Part shown: in pieces, positions 27,859 to 37,188 of the stretch
Position numbering within the stretch: the stretch's first letter is position 1
How the letters are laid out: each line of letters opens with the position of its first letter
Made by a program: the position numbers and the translations under genes
Source: Microvirga calopogonii
GTDB lineage: Bacteria > Pseudomonadota > Alphaproteobacteria > Rhizobiales > Beijerinckiaceae
Direction: 5' to 3'
Assembly (NCBI RefSeq): GCF_003347665.1
Contig: NZ_QDGA01000009.1
Span: 1 to 64,000, forward strand
Length of the DNA stretch: 64,000 bases
Notes under the pieces: generated by a model
The model's database searches: none
Told to the model about the DNA's origin: nothing
What the model saw: the letters and a program-made list of their open reading frames with translations, nothing else

Positions 27859-29061
27859 ATGAATGTGTCAGTGCCGGTTCCGTCCGTTCTCAACCTGCGC
27901 CCGGAGGCGGAGCAAGCGCCGACGAGCGGGATCGTCGACGTGTTCAGCTACGGTCGTCTGAAGCCCGGCATCATCCCGCTCTGGGTCGGGGAGGGCGACC
28001 TGCCGACGCCATCCTTCATCTGCGAGGCCGCGGCCCAGTCGCTCGCGAAAGGCGAGACCTTCTACACCTACCAGCGCGGCATTCCGGAGCTCCGCCAGGC
28101 CATTGCCGGCTACCATGAGCGGGTCTACCGCAAGGCCTTCGATCCGGAGAGGTTCTTCGTGACCTCCGGCGGCATGCCGGCCATGCAGATCGCCTTCCGA
28201 ATGCTGGCCGGCAACGGCGACGAGGTTCTGGTTCCCACGCCGGCCTGGCCGAACTTCGCCGGCGCGATCACCATTGCCGGCGCGCGTCCCGTCGCCGTGC
28301 CGATGACCATCGATGGACAAGGCTGGCATCTCGATTTCGAGCGGCTCGAACAGGCGATTACGCCGCGCACCCGCGTGCTCGTCATCAACTCGCCATCCAA
28401 TCCAACCGGCTGGGTCGCGACCCATGCCGACCTGCGCGCCGCGCTGGAACTCGCCCGGCGGAATGGGCTCTGGATCGTGGCGGATGAGATCTATGGCCGC
28501 TTCGTTCACGATCCGGCGCTGACGGTCGATGGGCGCACACCGTCCTTCCGCGACGTGATGGAGCCGGAGGACAAGATCGTCTTCGTCCAGACGTTCTCGA
28601 AGAACTGGGCGATGACCGGCTGGCGCCTCGGCTGGCTGGAGGCGCCGCCCTCCCTCGGGCAGGTGATCGAGAACCTCGTGCAGTACCAGACCTCCGGCAC
28701 GCCGGTCTTCATCCAGCGCGCGGGCGTGGCGGCCATCGAGCAGGGCGAGGACTTCCTGGCCGATCAGATCGCCAAGGCCCGTTACGGCCGCGAGGTGGTC
28801 GGGTGTCTGGCAGAGACCGGCCTCGTGGAGCTGCCGCCGCCGAGCGGCGCCTTCTATGCCTTCCTGAAGATCAAGGGCGCGACGAATTCGAAGGACATCG
28901 CCTTCCGGCTCATCGACGAGGCGAATGTCGGCCTCGCGCCGGGCTCCGCCTTCGGGGAGGCCGGCGAGGGCTACCTGCGCCTGTGCTACCTGCGCAAGCA
29001 AGAGGACGTAGAGGAGGCGGTCCGCCGCATCAGCGAAGCCCTGCCGAGGCTCGTGGCCTGA
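27859..29061 (+). CDS. Pyridoxal-phosphate aminotransferase, class I/II
   Basis: A 400-residue fold-type I aminotransferase of the aspartate-aminotransferase superfamily. The PLP-binding lysine is Lys248 in TFSKNWAMTGWRLGW. Other landmarks are NSPSNPTGW (substrate carboxylate and phosphate region), ADEIYGRF, and a C-terminal Arg in GYLRLCYL. The start is set at the ATG after AAGGAAG; a longer in-frame start at 27814 is less likely. The substrate is not assignable: aspartate, aromatic and branched-chain enzymes all share these features. It is not clearly operonic with mscL (116 bp gap). Confidence 0.88.
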   Translation: MNVSVPVPSVLNLRPEAEQAPTSGIVDVFSYGRLKPGIIPLWVGEGDLPTPSFICEAAAQSLAKGETFYTYQRGIPELRQAIAGYHERVYRKAFDPERFFVTSGGMPAMQIAFRMLAGNGDEVLVPTPAWPNFAGAITIAGARPVAVPMTIDGQGWHLDFERLEQAITPRTRVLVINSPSNPTGWVATHADLRAALELARRNGLWIVADEIYGRFVHDPALTVDGRTPSFRDVMEPEDKIVFVQTFSKNWAMTGWRLGWLEAPPSLGQVIENLVQYQTSGTPVFIQRAGVAAIEQGEDFLADQIAKARYGREVVGCLAETGLVELPPPSGAFYAFLKIKGATNSKDIAFRLIDEANVGLAPGSAFGEAGEGYLRLCYLRKQEDVEEAVRRISEALPRLVA

Positions 29062-29075
29062 TGAGATGATCCTGC

Positions 29076-29540
29076 CTATGGAGGCGGGATCACACCCTTC
29101 TTGAGGATGAAGCAGCCATAGAAGCGGCGCTCGCCGGTCGCGACGATTGCATAGGCCTTCTTCGCGCGCTCGTAGAACGCGAAGCGTTCGACCGACCCCA
29201 TTGGCCAGCTGTCTCGCCCGGCGTCGCGGCGCGCGACCGCGTCGATCTCTTCTTGAGCTTCCTGCTGAATGGCCGGAAGCTCGTCGGGATTGCCGACGAC
29301 CTCCATGCGCTCTGCGGGATATTCGACGAAGCTGTCGAGGGGCATCAGCGACAGGACGGCGCGGATGGCGCGCGGCGAGCCGATGTTGTCCATGCGGATC
29401 ACCCGGCCGTAGGTGGTCTGGCGCGCGATGGAATCGGCGGGGAAATTGGCATCGCAGATCACGAGATCGTCGCCGTGTCCCATGGCCTGGAGCACATACA
29501 AAAGATCCGCATTGAGCGCCGGGTCGATTCCGTGCAGCAC
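29076..29540 (-). CDS. fucU: L-fucose mutarotase-like protein (RbsD/FucU family)
   Basis: A 154-residue RbsD/FucU-fold protein. The N-terminus has the FucU pattern M-L-x-x-I-x-P-x-L-x-x-x-L-L-x-V-L-x-x-M-G-H-G-D, with the catalytic His in MGHGD, and DANFPA follows. FucU interconverts the alpha and beta anomers of L-fucose or related sugars before phosphorylation or isomerisation. No other fucose genes are nearby, so it may serve a dispersed pathway or a different sugar. It converges on the aminotransferase gene. Confidence 0.87.
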   Translation of the reverse strand: MLHGIDPALNADLLYVLQAMGHGDDLVICDANFPADSIARQTTYGRVIRMDNIGSPRAIRAVLSLMPLDSFVEYPAERMEVVGNPDELPAIQQEAQEEIDAVARRDAGRDSWPMGSVERFAFYERAKKAYAIVATGERRFYGCFILKKGVIPPP

Positions 29541-29699
29541 CGTTTTCTCCCTTGTCGTGTTCGACTGAGCGCAATCTCAGCAGGCTTTTGCGATCTCCGC
29601 AACGCTTCGCCTCGGCACGGGCAGACCTTGACCGCATGGCATGCGCGCATCCTGGGCATTTGACGTAAGCGCAAACGCCGTCCATTGAGCTGGACCGTG

Positions 29700-30749
29700 A
29701 TGCGTCTCATCCTCGCCCATCTCGTACAGATCCTGGTTGCCGCTCTCGGTGGGCTCCTCTTCTACTGGCTCGGCATTCCGGCCGCATGGCTGTCGGGTTC
29801 CGCCATCGCGGCAACGCTCTGGGGCCTGACCGGCTGGGCCGTGCCCCTGCCGAAGGCGCTGGCCGATGCCGCCATGCTCACCTCGGGCGCCGCCATGGGC
29901 GCGGCGGTGACGCCCGCCGCCATCGAGGCCATGGGGCGTTACCCGGGCAGTCTCATCCTGCTGGTCCTCGGTATCGTGGCCATTTCCACCACATCGAGCG
30001 CCTGGCTGGTGCGCATGTCCGGCTGGCGCAAGGCCGATGCGGTGCTGGCCTCCGTTCCTGGCGCGCTGTCCACCGTTCTGGCCGTGGCAGCAGACCGGAA
30101 GGCGGAGGTGGCGTCCATCGCCATCGTGCAGAACTTTCGGCTCTTCGTGCTGATCGCGTTGCTGCCGAGTCTCGTCGTCATGACCGGAGGAGGGGGAAAC
30201 ACGGGTGCGCTGGTCGGTGCAGGGCTTCCCGTCGAGAGCCCGGAAGGCATGGCCTTCATCCTGCTTGGCGGGCTTGTGCTGGGGACGGTGTTCAAGAAGC
30301 TGAAGGTGGCCGCTCCGATCCTGCTCGGCGCCACAATCGTCAGTTCCGTCAGCCACGGCACCGAGTTCGTGACCGGCGTCATCCCCCCGGCGATCGCCAC
30401 GGGCGGCCTCGTGCTGATCGGGCTCTTCATCGCCGACCGGTTCCGCAATCTTCAGCGCTCGACCCTCAGGAGAGCGCTCGTGTCGGCGATCGGCTCCTTC
30501 ACGGTCGGCATGGTGGTGGCGGCCGTCTTCGCCGCCGTCGCCGCCTGGCTCGCCGGGGTCAGTTTCGCCAACGGTCTCGTGGCCTTCGCGCCGGGCGGGT
30601 TGGAAGCCATGACCGTGCTGGCCCTGATCCTCGGACTCGACCCGCTCTATGTGGGCATCCACCACCTCGTCCGTTTCCTGGGGATCGGACTCGTCCTGCC
30701 GTTCCTCATCGGCTGGCTGCAAAGAAACCGGCCGGAGGCCGCGGAATAG
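29700..30749 (+). CDS. AbrB family inner-membrane protein (duplicated AbrB domain)
   Basis: A 349-residue polytopic protein with two copies of the roughly 150-residue membrane AbrB domain (TIGR03082), each with several helices: A-W-L-S-G in the first half, and A-P-G-G-L-E-A-M-T-V-L-A-L-I-L in the second. It is annotated in many genomes as an ammonia-monooxygenase-like or AbrB protein, but is a membrane protein, not a DNA-binding regulator. The function is unknown. An ATG at 29700 is chosen; a TTG five codons earlier is open too. It converges on the RpiR gene with three bases between the stops. Confidence 0.82.
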   Translation: MRLILAHLVQILVAALGGLLFYWLGIPAAWLSGSAIAATLWGLTGWAVPLPKALADAAMLTSGAAMGAAVTPAAIEAMGRYPGSLILLVLGIVAISTTSSAWLVRMSGWRKADAVLASVPGALSTVLAVAADRKAEVASIAIVQNFRLFVLIALLPSLVVMTGGGGNTGALVGAGLPVESPEGMAFILLGGLVLGTVFKKLKVAAPILLGATIVSSVSHGTEFVTGVIPPAIATGGLVLIGLFIADRFRNLQRSTLRRALVSAIGSFTVGMVVAAVFAAVAAWLAGVSFANGLVAFAPGGLEAMTVLALILGLDPLYVGIHHLVRFLGIGLVLPFLIGWLQRNRPEAAE

Positions 30750-30752
30750 GCC

Positions 30753-31625
30753 TTAAGGCTTTTCGCCCCGCAACCGCTCGACCGCCTCCATGCGCGGCTT
30801 GGCGGTCTCCCACAGGTGCTTGGTGACCGCCGCGATGAGCGCCTCGGTCAGCAGAAGAAGGCCCGCCGAGGAGTCCCAGTTCGAAGGCGCCACGATATGG
30901 GCCGGCAGGACGTGACGGGCGACGCGGGCGATGGGCGAGAGCCAGGGATCGGTCAGAAGAACGACGGTCGCGCCCTGCTTCGCGGCCGTTTCGCAAAGGG
31001 CCGTCACGTCTTCCTGGTAACGGCGGATGTCGAAGGCGACGATGACGTCCTTCTTGCCGATCTCGATCATCCTGTCGCGCCAGAGGGCAGGCTGCCCTTC
31101 GATGAAATCCACATGCCCGCGCACGATGCGGAGATGGCTTTCGGCGTAGCGCGCGAGCGCTCCGGTGAAGCGTCCGCCCGTGAAATGGATCCGCCGGCGC
31201 GGGTCGCCGAGCAGGCACACCACCGCGTCGAACTCGGCCGGCGCGATGTTCTCCACCGTCGCCCGCAAATTGCCGATCACCGCCTCGGCAAAAGAAGCCA
31301 GGGCAGGGGCGCCTTTGCCCTCGTCGGAGGGGCTTGCCTTGGCCAGCGGGGAGAGCAGCTGCGCCTCCAATTCCTCCCGCAGGTGCTTCTGGAAGTCCGG
31401 AAAGCCGTTGAAGCCCAGACGGATGACGAAACGTAATGCCGAGGGTGCGGAAATGCCGGCCCGGGACGCGAATTCCGCCACCGTATCGAGGCCCGCAAAG
31501 GGATAATGGCTGAGCAGAAGGTGCGCGGCCTTTTTCTCGCTGAGCGTGAAGCTGTCCATGTCGAGGCGAATGCGTTCGGCCAGACTTGGCGGAGCTGCGG
31601 GCGGAATGGCGTTGGCAGAGTTCAT
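30753..31625 (-). CDS. MurR/RpiR family transcriptional regulator
   Basis: A 290-residue regulator with an N-terminal HTH_6 domain (about 15-85: LSEKKAAHLLLSHYPFAGL, then SAPSALRFVIRLGF) and a C-terminal SIS domain (about 130-260) that usually binds phosphosugars. It is divergent from the five-gene amine/alcohol cluster starting at 31764 and is the obvious candidate regulator. RpiR proteins next to such clusters can respond to non-sugar metabolites. The short inverted repeat GGAA-N8-TTCC at 31629-31644 lies just upstream of its start and may be an autoregulatory site. Confidence 0.88.
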   Translation of the reverse strand: MNSANAIPPAAPPSLAERIRLDMDSFTLSEKKAAHLLLSHYPFAGLDTVAEFASRAGISAPSALRFVIRLGFNGFPDFQKHLREELEAQLLSPLAKASPSDEGKGAPALASFAEAVIGNLRATVENIAPAEFDAVVCLLGDPRRRIHFTGGRFTGALARYAESHLRIVRGHVDFIEGQPALWRDRMIEIGKKDVIVAFDIRRYQEDVTALCETAAKQGATVVLLTDPWLSPIARVARHVLPAHIVAPSNWDSSAGLLLLTEALIAAVTKHLWETAKPRMEAVERLRGEKP

Positions 31626-31628
31626 GTT

Positions 31629-31644
31629 GGAATGTTTCGTTTCC
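31629..31644. promoter_or_regulatory. Candidate RpiR operator (GGAA-N8-TTCC)
   Basis: GGAA at 31629-31632 and TTCC at 31641-31644 are inverted around eight bases, four bases upstream of the rpiR start codon. RpiR-family proteins commonly bind such short inverted repeats. The whole 138-base divergent region is AT-rich and must hold both promoters; a second weaker inverted repeat AACG-N7-CGTT is at 31704-31718. Only the symmetry is seen; binding is inferred. Confidence 0.35.
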
Positions 31645-31763
31645 CCACCTTGACGGTTGTTAAAAGCTGTATCAAAAATTTCATAGAATAAAAATCATCA
31701 AGAAACGTATTAAGCGTTCAAACGAGGGCGATCACCTGCATCCTGCAGGCAACGGAGGGCCGC

Positions 31764-32552
31764 ATGGCGCATGCGAGTCGGACGGCAGTCGGTGAGAGAC
31801 ACGCCGCACAGGCGGTGGAGCCGGTTGCAGCCATTGAGAACCCGCGAGGGCGCTCGCCGATCCTGCTCATTTGCGAACATGCCTCCAATCATCTGCCGGC
31901 CCGCTATGGCACCCTGGGGCTTGGGCCCGCCGAACTCGAGAGCCACATTGCCTGGGACCCCGGCGCGCTCGGCGTGGCGAAGGAACTCTCGCGCCTGCTC
32001 GATGCGCCGCTGATTCATGCCACCGTGTCGCGCCTCGTCCTCGATCTCAATCGCGAGCCATCTGCGCCGGATTCGATCTGGACGCTCAGCGAGCGTACCA
32101 AGATCCCCGGCAACCTCGATCTCGACGAGACGGAGCGGGCGACCCGCGTGCGCGAGGTGTACGATGCGTTTCACGGCGCCGTTGATGCCTTCGCCGATTC
32201 CCGCAAGGCGGCAGGGCAGCTGACCACCATCGTCTCAATCCATTCCTTCACGCCTGTCTACCGTGACGTGCCACGCCCCTGGCAGATCGGCCTGATCTTC
32301 GACCGCGACGAGCGCTATGCGCGCAGCGTCGAGGCCGGGTTGAAGCAGGATCCGGCGCTCGTCGTCGGCATGAACGAACCCTATTCACCGGCGGATCGGG
32401 TGTTCCACACCCTCGAGCGCCACGCCGAGAGGCGCGGCCTTCCCCCGCTGATGATCGAAATCCGCAACGACCTGATTCGCACACAAGACGAACAGGCGTC
32501 GTGGGCTCGCCGTCTCGCGCCGCTTTTGAGGGAGGGGGCACGGACGCTCTGA
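31764..32552 (+). CDS. N-formylglutamate amidohydrolase-like hydrolase
   Basis: A 262-residue member of the N-formylglutamate amidohydrolase family (zinc-peptidase-like fold). Visible landmarks are LLICEHASNHLPARYG (metal-ligand Glu and His), the DWGA-like AWDPGALGVAKELS, RLVLDLNR, and a C-terminal IEIRNDL. HutG-type enzymes release glutamate from N-formylglutamate, but no histidine-utilisation genes are present. Being first in a set with an ethanolamine permease, a glutamine-synthetase-like ligase and two dehydrogenases suggests it hydrolyses a gamma-glutamyl amide instead. A good ACGGAGGG precedes the ATG. Confidence 0.85.
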   Translation: MAHASRTAVGERHAAQAVEPVAAIENPRGRSPILLICEHASNHLPARYGTLGLGPAELESHIAWDPGALGVAKELSRLLDAPLIHATVSRLVLDLNREPSAPDSIWTLSERTKIPGNLDLDETERATRVREVYDAFHGAVDAFADSRKAAGQLTTIVSIHSFTPVYRDVPRPWQIGLIFDRDERYARSVEAGLKQDPALVVGMNEPYSPADRVFHTLERHAERRGLPPLMIEIRNDLIRTQDEQASWARRLAPLLREGARTL

Positions 32553-32615
32553 TGACGGGCATGGCGCGTCATGCGCCCTGACCCGAAAGGCAGAACTTCT
32601 TGGAGGATCAACTCG

Positions 32616-34151
32616 ATGTCAGTCGGACAAGGAAGTACAGGAGTGCATGCCCCGCCGACCGGAGTGCAGGGCGCCGCCGGCATTACCTACACCACGGTGG
32701 ATGAAAGCTATTTCGAAGCACGGCGTCTCAAGCGTCATGCCCGTGTCTGGTCGCTCTGGGCGCTCGGCGTCGGGGCCGTAATCTCGGGCCATTATTCCGG
32801 GTGGAACCTGGGCCTCACCAACGGCTTCGGCGCGATGTTCTTCGCGACCATCATCATCGCCATCATGTATCTGGGCCTCACCTTCTCGCTCGCCGAGATG
32901 TCGCCGGCCCTGCCGCATACGGGCGGCGCCTACTCGTTCGCGCGCACCTCCATGGGACCTTGGGCGGGCTACATCACGGGCATCGCGGAGAACATCGAGT
33001 TCGTGCTCACTCCGGCCGTGATCGTATTCTTCATCGGCTCGTACCTGTCGGCGATCTTCGATACGTCGCCGGCCTTCCAGCCGGTCTACTGGGTTCTGTG
33101 CTACGCCTTGTTCGTTGGCCTCAACATCATCGGCGTCGAGCTCTCGTTCAAGGTCACCGTCGGGGTGACCCTGGCGGCACTCGCGGTGCTCGCCTTCTTC
33201 TATGTGTCGGTGCTGCTCTCCGGCCAGTTCGATTTCTCCCGCTGGGCGCTGAACATCGGTCCGGACGGAGCTGAACTGCCGAATGGCGGCGGCCCGTTCC
33301 TGCCCATGGGCGTGGGCAGCATCCTGGCATCGTTGCCCTTCGCGGTCTGGCTGTTTCTCGCCATCGAGCAGCTGCCGCTCGCGGCCGAGGAATCGCACGA
33401 CCCGCAGAAGGACATGCCCAAGGGCATTATTGCCGGCATCCTGACCTTGATCGCCTCCGCGTTCCTCGTGCTCTTCCTGAACACGGGCATCGCGCCCGGC
33501 GCCGCAGGCCTGGGCAAGTCCGGCGAGCCGCTGCTCGACGGCTTCCGCACCCTGTTCGGCACCGACATCGCCAAAATCCTGGCGGCGGTCGCGGTGATCG
33601 GGCTGATTGCGTCGTTCCACACCATCATCTTCGCCTTCGGGCGGCAGATCTACTCGCTGTCGCGGGCGGGATATTTCCCGAGTTTCCTGTCAGTCACGCA
33701 CGGCGAGCGAAAGACGCCGCACGTGGCGCTGATCGCGGGCGCCGTGCTCGGCCTCCTGGTGATGCTGATCATCTGGTTCGCCCGTGGCGCCGAGGCGGGG
33801 GCGACCGTGATCGGCGGCACGCTGCTCAACATGGCGGTCGCCGGCGCGATGCTGGCCTACTTCATGCAGGGCATGTCCTACATCGTCCTCAAGAGGAAGT
33901 TCCCGAGCTTGCACCGGCCCTATCGGAGCCCCTTCGGGATCGCGGGAGCCGTGACCTGCATGGTCATCGCGGCGGTGACGCTCTACTTCCAGCTCACCGA
34001 CTCGGTCTTCCAGACGGCCGTCATCGGTGTGGCCATCTACTATTCCGTGATGATGGCCTACTTCCTGATCATCGGGCGCCACAAGCTCATCCTCTCGCCG
34101 GAGGAGGAGTTCGCTCTCACCAAGGGCGAGGCGGAATACAAGACGTACTAG
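32616..34151 (+). CDS. eat: APC-family amino acid/amine permease, ethanolamine permease type
   Basis: A 511-residue APC transporter with about 12 transmembrane helices. The helix-1 unwound segment (GVGAVISGHYSGWNLGL) and helix-6 region (VWLFLAIEQLPLAAEESHDP) match ethanolamine permeases more closely than general amino-acid permeases. It imports the substrate of the downstream enzymes, most likely ethanolamine. The start at 32616 is set by TGGAGGA about ten bases upstream; an in-frame start at 32571 is weaker. It is the second gene of the five-gene set. Confidence 0.87.
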   Translation: MSVGQGSTGVHAPPTGVQGAAGITYTTVDESYFEARRLKRHARVWSLWALGVGAVISGHYSGWNLGLTNGFGAMFFATIIIAIMYLGLTFSLAEMSPALPHTGGAYSFARTSMGPWAGYITGIAENIEFVLTPAVIVFFIGSYLSAIFDTSPAFQPVYWVLCYALFVGLNIIGVELSFKVTVGVTLAALAVLAFFYVSVLLSGQFDFSRWALNIGPDGAELPNGGGPFLPMGVGSILASLPFAVWLFLAIEQLPLAAEESHDPQKDMPKGIIAGILTLIASAFLVLFLNTGIAPGAAGLGKSGEPLLDGFRTLFGTDIAKILAAVAVIGLIASFHTIIFAFGRQIYSLSRAGYFPSFLSVTHGERKTPHVALIAGAVLGLLVMLIIWFARGAEAGATVIGGTLLNMAVAGAMLAYFMQGMSYIVLKRKFPSLHRPYRSPFGIAGAVTCMVIAAVTLYFQLTDSVFQTAVIGVAIYYSVMMAYFLIIGRHKLILSPEEEFALTKGEAEYKTY

Positions 34152-34284
34152 CGCATCGTGCGGACCCAGAGGGCCGCGTCAGCGAAAAGTGGATCCGGTT
34201 TTCCGCCAAAGCGATGCGCCAATGAATAGATGAGCATCGGATCAATCCCAAAAGTGCAAGTCCACTTTTGGGTCTGATGCTCGA
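34152..34284. repeat. Dispersed intergenic repeat with long hairpin
   Basis: This gap between the permease and the ligase gene contains the stem GAGCATC...GATGCTC enclosing CCCAAAAGTG-caagtc-CACTTTTGGG, plus a GAAAAGTGGATCCGGTTTTCC unit. Related copies are at 41436-41478 and 56760-56850. It belongs to a repeat family common in Hyphomicrobiales and may modulate the operon transcript. It does not look like a terminator because no T-run follows. Confidence 0.65.
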
Positions 34285-34342
34285 ACGAACCCAAGGGGGC
34301 GCGGCTGACGCGCTCCCACCCTTTCTGTTCAAGGTATTTCGT

Positions 34343-35713
34343 ATGGACGCTCCCAAGATCAAGAATGCCGCCGAGGCTGCGGAATACGTGCGCAGCCGCG
34401 ACCTTCCCTTCGTGAAGGTCGGCGTGACCGATGTCGACGGCATCATGCGCGGCAAGTACATGGCCCGCGACAAGTTCGAATCCGCTCTCGAGAAGGGCTT
34501 CGGCTTCTGCGACGTGGTGCTGGGTTGGGATTCCAACGATCAGCTCTACGACAACACCAAGCTCACCGGATGGCACACGGCCTATCCGGATGCGCCGGTG
34601 CGGATCCTGCCGGAAACGATGCGGCTCATCCCCTTCGAGAACGATCTTCCGTTCTTCCTCGCCGAGTTCGACGGCTACGCGGAGGCCGCCTGTCCGCGCG
34701 GCGTGCTGCGCCGCGTGCTGAAGAAGGCAGAGGACATGGGCTTTGCCGTCTCGGCCGCCGCCGAGTTCGAGTTCTTCCTGTTCGAGGAAACTCCGCATTC
34801 CGTGCGCGAGAAGAACTATCGCGACCTGAAGAACATCACGCCGGGCTTCTTCGGCTATTCGGTGCTGCGCTCAGGCGTTCATGCGGATTTCTATCACGAA
34901 CTTCTCGACCTTGCGAACAAGATGGATTTCGAGATCGAGGGGCTGCATACCGAGACCGGGCCCGGTGTTCTGGAAGCCGCGATCCGCGTCGACGACGCGC
35001 TGAAGGCGGCCGACAAGGCGGCCCTGTTCAAGACCTACACCAAGATCCTCGCGCAGCGTCGCGGCTGGATGGCGACGTTCATGGCCAAGTGGTCGCGCGA
35101 CTGGCCCGGCCAGTCCGGCCATCTGCACGCTTCCTTACGCGATCTTCGCACCGGCAAAGGCACATTCTACGATGCGAACGGCAAGCATTCGATGTCGGAG
35201 ACCATGCGCTGGTTCGTCGGCGGCCAGCAGAAGCTGATGCCCGAGATCCTCGCCATGGTGGCCTGCACGGTGAATAGCTACACGCGGCTCATCCCGGGCT
35301 TCTGGGCTCCGACGGATTCTGCCTGGGGCGTGGAGAACCGCACCACGGCCCTGCGCGTCATTCCCGGCTCCGAGAAATCGCAGCGCGTGGAATACCGGGT
35401 CGCGGCCGCCGACATCAATCCATATATCGCGCTCGCGGCCGCCATCGGTTCGGGCCTGTGGGGCATCGAGAACCGGATCGACCCCGGCGAGCCGATCGAG
35501 GGCAACGCCTATGCGGTGGAGCACCCGAAGGAGCGGGCTCTGCCACGTTCGCTGGGCGAGGCGGCCGAGCGCCTGAAGGGCTCGCAGGCGGCCCGCCAGC
35601 TCTTCGGCGATACCTTCGTCGACCATTACGCGGCCACGCGCGAATGGGAGGAGAGGGAAGCCCGCAAGGCCATCACGGATTGGCAGCTCGCCCGTTACTT
35701 CGAGATCATCTAA
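34343..35713 (+). CDS. Glutamine synthetase family ligase, probable gamma-glutamyl-amine synthetase
   Basis: A 456-residue GS-fold protein. The N-terminal beta-grasp segment is VKVGVTDVDGIMRGKYM. Catalytic landmarks are AAAEFEFFLF (metal-binding Glu), HTETGPGVLEAAI, GQSGHLHASL (His) and RTTALRVIPG (ATP/glutamate Arg). The lineage matches PuuA/GlnA3/GlnA4-type enzymes that ligate glutamate to an amine rather than to ammonia. Downstream of an ethanolamine permease, ethanolamine is the likely amine, giving gamma-glutamylethanolamide; GlnA4 of Streptomyces does this. The start is the ATG after AAGGT at 34343. Housekeeping glutamine synthesis is unlikely from the family pattern and context. Confidence 0.85.
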   Translation: MDAPKIKNAAEAAEYVRSRDLPFVKVGVTDVDGIMRGKYMARDKFESALEKGFGFCDVVLGWDSNDQLYDNTKLTGWHTAYPDAPVRILPETMRLIPFENDLPFFLAEFDGYAEAACPRGVLRRVLKKAEDMGFAVSAAAEFEFFLFEETPHSVREKNYRDLKNITPGFFGYSVLRSGVHADFYHELLDLANKMDFEIEGLHTETGPGVLEAAIRVDDALKAADKAALFKTYTKILAQRRGWMATFMAKWSRDWPGQSGHLHASLRDLRTGKGTFYDANGKHSMSETMRWFVGGQQKLMPEILAMVACTVNSYTRLIPGFWAPTDSAWGVENRTTALRVIPGSEKSQRVEYRVAAADINPYIALAAAIGSGLWGIENRIDPGEPIEGNAYAVEHPKERALPRSLGEAAERLKGSQAARQLFGDTFVDHYAATREWEEREARKAITDWQLARYFEII

Positions 35714-35785
35714 AAGACTCAATCAGACACAAGCACAGGAGAAGGCCATGGCTCCCACGGGCCTTGGTCTTTCGGACATCACATC

Positions 35786-37177
35786 ATGGCTGATACCGAT
35801 ATCGTCTGCATTTCCCCCATCGACGGGCGCGAGCTCGTCCGACGTCCCATCATGTCCGAGGCCGCCATCGATGCGGCAATTCGGGCTGCCCGTGATGCCC
35901 AGAAGGCCTGGCGTAACGTGCCGCTCGCCGAGCGGTCCGCCCGGGTTTCCGCCTTCCTCGATGCGCTGCTCGCCATGAACCAGGAAGTGGTGCCGGAAAT
36001 CGCCCAGCAGATGGGCCGTCCGGTGCGCTACGGCGGCGAGTTCCGCGGGGTCGAGGAGCGCGCGCGCTACATGATCTCGATCGCCGAGAAGAGCCTTGGG
36101 CCCATTCCGGCCGACGATGAGAAACCGGGCTTCCGCCGCATGATCAAGCGCGAGCCCGTGGGGCTCGTTCTCGTCATCGCGCCCTGGAACTATCCCTATC
36201 TTACGGCGATCAACACCATCGTGCCGGCGCTCATGGCCGGCAACGCGGTGCTGCTGAAGCACGCGTCGCAGACGGTGCTCGCCGGCGAGCGCTTCCAGAT
36301 GGCGATGGACCGCGCCGGCCTGCCGAAGGGCCTGTTCCAGAATCTGCATCTCAGCCATGACCAGACGAGCCGCATCCTCGGCGGCGGCTTCGTGGACCAC
36401 TGCAACTTCACCGGGTCCGTCGGCGGCGGGCGCGCCATCGAACGCGCGGCGGCCGGCACCTTCACGTCGCTGGGCCTTGAGCTCGGCGGCAAGGATCCGG
36501 CCTATGTGCGCGAGGACGCCAATATCGACCACGCGATCGAGAACCTCGTCGATGGTGCGTTCTTCAATTCCGGTCAGTGCTGCTGCGGCATCGAGCGCAT
36601 CTATGTGCACGAAAAGCACTACGACCGCTTCGTCGAAGGTGCTGTCGATCTGGTGAACAAATACGTGCTCGGCAACCCGCTGGAGGAGGCGACGACCCTC
36701 GGTCCGATGGCGCATAAGCGCTTCGCCGATCTCGTGCGTCAGCAGAACGCGGAAGCCGTGGCGAAAGGCGCGAAGGCGCATATCGACGCGAAGAAGTTCC
36801 CTGCTGATGTCGGCAACAGCGCCTATCTCGCCCCGCAGGTGCTCACCCATGTAGACCACTCCATGAGCGTGATGCGCGAGGAGAGCTTCGGCCCGACCGT
36901 CGGCATCATGAAGGTGAAGGGTGACGAGGAGGCGATCCGCCTCATGAACGATTCGCCTTACGGTCTTTCCGCCGCGATCTGGACCTCCGACGTCGACGCC
37001 GCCGAGGCCATCGGCGAGAGGCTGGAGACCGGCACCGTCTTCATGAACCGCTGCGATTATCTCGATCCCGCGCTCGCCTGGACGGGCGTGAAGGATACGG
37101 GCCGCGGCGCGAGCCTGTCACGTCTCGCTTACGAGTCGCTCACCCGTCCGAAATCCTACCACCTCCGTCAGATCTGA
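35786..37177 (+). CDS. Aldehyde dehydrogenase family protein
   Basis: A 463-residue NAD(P)-dependent ALDH. The general-base Glu is in LELGGKDPAY, and the catalytic Cys is in FFNSGQCCCG (residues 265-267, middle Cys266 by analogy). It lies between the GS-like ligase and the iron alcohol dehydrogenase and would oxidise the aldehyde made by the latter. An oddity is that the strong AGGAGAAGG (35739-35747) sits ahead of an ATG at 35748 in a different frame; the ALDH ATG at 35786 has no good site of its own. The family N-terminus (ISPIDG) nevertheless matches the 35786 frame. Confidence 0.9.
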   Translation: MADTDIVCISPIDGRELVRRPIMSEAAIDAAIRAARDAQKAWRNVPLAERSARVSAFLDALLAMNQEVVPEIAQQMGRPVRYGGEFRGVEERARYMISIAEKSLGPIPADDEKPGFRRMIKREPVGLVLVIAPWNYPYLTAINTIVPALMAGNAVLLKHASQTVLAGERFQMAMDRAGLPKGLFQNLHLSHDQTSRILGGGFVDHCNFTGSVGGGRAIERAAAGTFTSLGLELGGKDPAYVREDANIDHAIENLVDGAFFNSGQCCCGIERIYVHEKHYDRFVEGAVDLVNKYVLGNPLEEATTLGPMAHKRFADLVRQQNAEAVAKGAKAHIDAKKFPADVGNSAYLAPQVLTHVDHSMSVMREESFGPTVGIMKVKGDEEAIRLMNDSPYGLSAAIWTSDVDAAEAIGERLETGTVFMNRCDYLDPALAWTGVKDTGRGASLSRLAYESLTRPKSYHLRQI

Positions 37178-37188
37178 TTGAAGGCATC

